DNA from: Crocinitomicaceae bacterium
GTDB taxonomy: Bacteria; Bacteroidota; Bacteroidia; Flavobacteriales_D; Crocinitomicaceae
Direction of reading: 5' to 3'
Length of the DNA: 64,000 bases
Assembly: GCA_020436025.1 (NCBI GenBank)
Contig: JAGQYP010000010.1
Coordinates: forward strand, 1-64,000
Both the position numbers and the translations under genes were made by a program. Below, in pieces: positions 63,471 through 64,000 of this stretch (the stretch's first letter is position 1; each line of letters opens with the position of its first letter). The notes below the pieces were generated by a model. It was not told the origin of the DNA, did no database searches, and saw nothing but the letters and a program-made list of their open reading frames with translations.

Positions 63471-64000
63471 TTATTCTATTCCTTTTAGAGAGTAGAGTTC
63501 CTTCATTTGTTTATTCAGCATAGATTCTGGAGTGTATTTGAATACTAGCTTCATGGCTTTTTGCCCACTTGAAGAGTGCGCTGCTTTGCCAAAGCGCCAA
63601 GAGTTCTTTACCACAAAATCTACTTTTTTTCTACGGCTATTTTCGAATAACTCAAATGCATTTTCCGGGTTGTTTTTAAGAAAGTGTGCCAGGTAATAAG
63701 CATCTTCAATTCCTTGACAAGCACCCTGACCCATGTTCGGAGTTGTAGCATGTGCCGCATCACCAAGTAGGCAAATACCTTCCTCAAACCATCTTGGTAG
63801 TCGTTCCAAATCCTTTAAGGGGCCAATATGTGAGTTGTCGGTATGCTTAATCAATTCAAGAACAACAGGGTGGAAGTCACCAAATAAATTAGGTAGTTCT
63901 TTCAAACTGATTTTTTCTGTTTCCGGGGTGGCTTTCGCAACAGCAAACCAGTACACTTGATTGTCGCTAATTTCCGAAAATCCAAATCGAATGCCTTTCC
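63471..64000 (-). CDS. FAD-dependent monooxygenase, 5' part cut by the window edge
   Basis: The C-terminal ~175 residues of a UbiH-type flavin monooxygenase. The frame is open to the last base of the window, reading GIRFGFSEISDNQVYWFAVAK before the next part, so the gene continues beyond 64000. The conserved FAD motif GDAAHATTPNMGQGACQGIEDAYYL is present. Such enzymes hydroxylate aromatics, carotenoid-like or antibiotic substrates; which one is unknown. A nearly identical 92-bp piece of its 3' end is also found at 60770-60861. Confidence 0.88.
   Translation of the reverse strand, partial: KGIRFGFSEISDNQVYWFAVAKATPETEKISLKELPNLFGDFHPVVLELIKHTDNSHIGPLKDLERLPRWFEEGICLLGDAAHATTPNMGQGACQGIEDAYYLAHFLKNNPENAFELFENSRRKKVDFVVKNSWRFGKAAHSSSGQKAMKLVFKYTPESMLNKQMKELYSLKGIE

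Overview
The window looks like a chromosomal stretch of a Bacteroidota bacterium, most probably a flavobacterial lineage. The evidence is: a type IX secretion C-terminal sorting domain on a GLUG-repeat protein, TonB receptors and DUF5686 proteins with carboxypeptidase-D-like N-terminal domains, lipoproteins ending their signal in SC, AT-rich coding, no Shine-Dalgarno sequences at most starts, and many -7 boxes of the Bacteroidota type (TAnnTTTG). No rRNA, tRNA, integrase, transposase or CRISPR array was seen.

Layout. 1-16544 is mostly core: era-der, a metallo-beta-lactamase-fold hydrolase facing a 1133-residue propeller/barrel protein, a half-size TSUP permease with an M20 amidohydrolase, recQ, tatC, a DUF5686 outer-membrane protein with lptB, and lpxD with a GAF/PP2C phosphatase. 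16663-22772 holds a secreted propeller protein, a 7-bp tandem array, and a probable iron-uptake operon (DUF4856 lipoprotein, imelysin lipoprotein, TonB receptor). 22869-30772 has a UPF1-like helicase with a possible degenerate nuclease tail, an outer-membrane barrel, an acyl-CoA carboxylase beta subunit with an ElaA acetyltransferase, and an M13 zinc peptidase.

30915-31941 is the most unusual short stretch. The tmRNA gene is followed directly by an S23-type four-helix-bundle gene set among 6-bp repeats, including 17 perfect tandem copies. Next come two tiny secreted-protein genes, one with a stop at codon 2. 32995-36896 carries secreted and envelope proteins. 36939-42325 pairs a CarH-like B12 photoreceptor/repressor with a CruF-like carotenoid gene, and carries a TPR-TM-PP2C-LuxR fusion. 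42402-43159 is a ParE-type toxin-antitoxin pair bracketed by 50-bp direct repeats; the second repeat ends at the alaS stop codon. 43160-48637 is alaS, then an M23 peptidase and a CapA-like protein.

48818-60650 is a long minus-strand run of small enzymes and membrane proteins: LigB dioxygenase, PepSY, TSUP, START, DoxX, methyltransferase, an Rrf2 regulator without cysteines, quinone reductase, tandem Usp, GNATs, esterase, and an Ntn hydrolase with a membrane tail. 60742-64000 holds a type IX-secreted repeat protein lying between an edge-truncated FAD monooxygenase and a 92-bp, 97% identical fragment of a second copy.

The clearest functional groupings are iron uptake (18121-22772), light/B12 control of carotenoids (36939-38518) and envelope biogenesis. 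The best candidates for something undescribed are the tmRNA-adjacent S23 element, the repeat-bracketed toxin-antitoxin pair, and the membrane-anchored PP2C-LuxR fusion.
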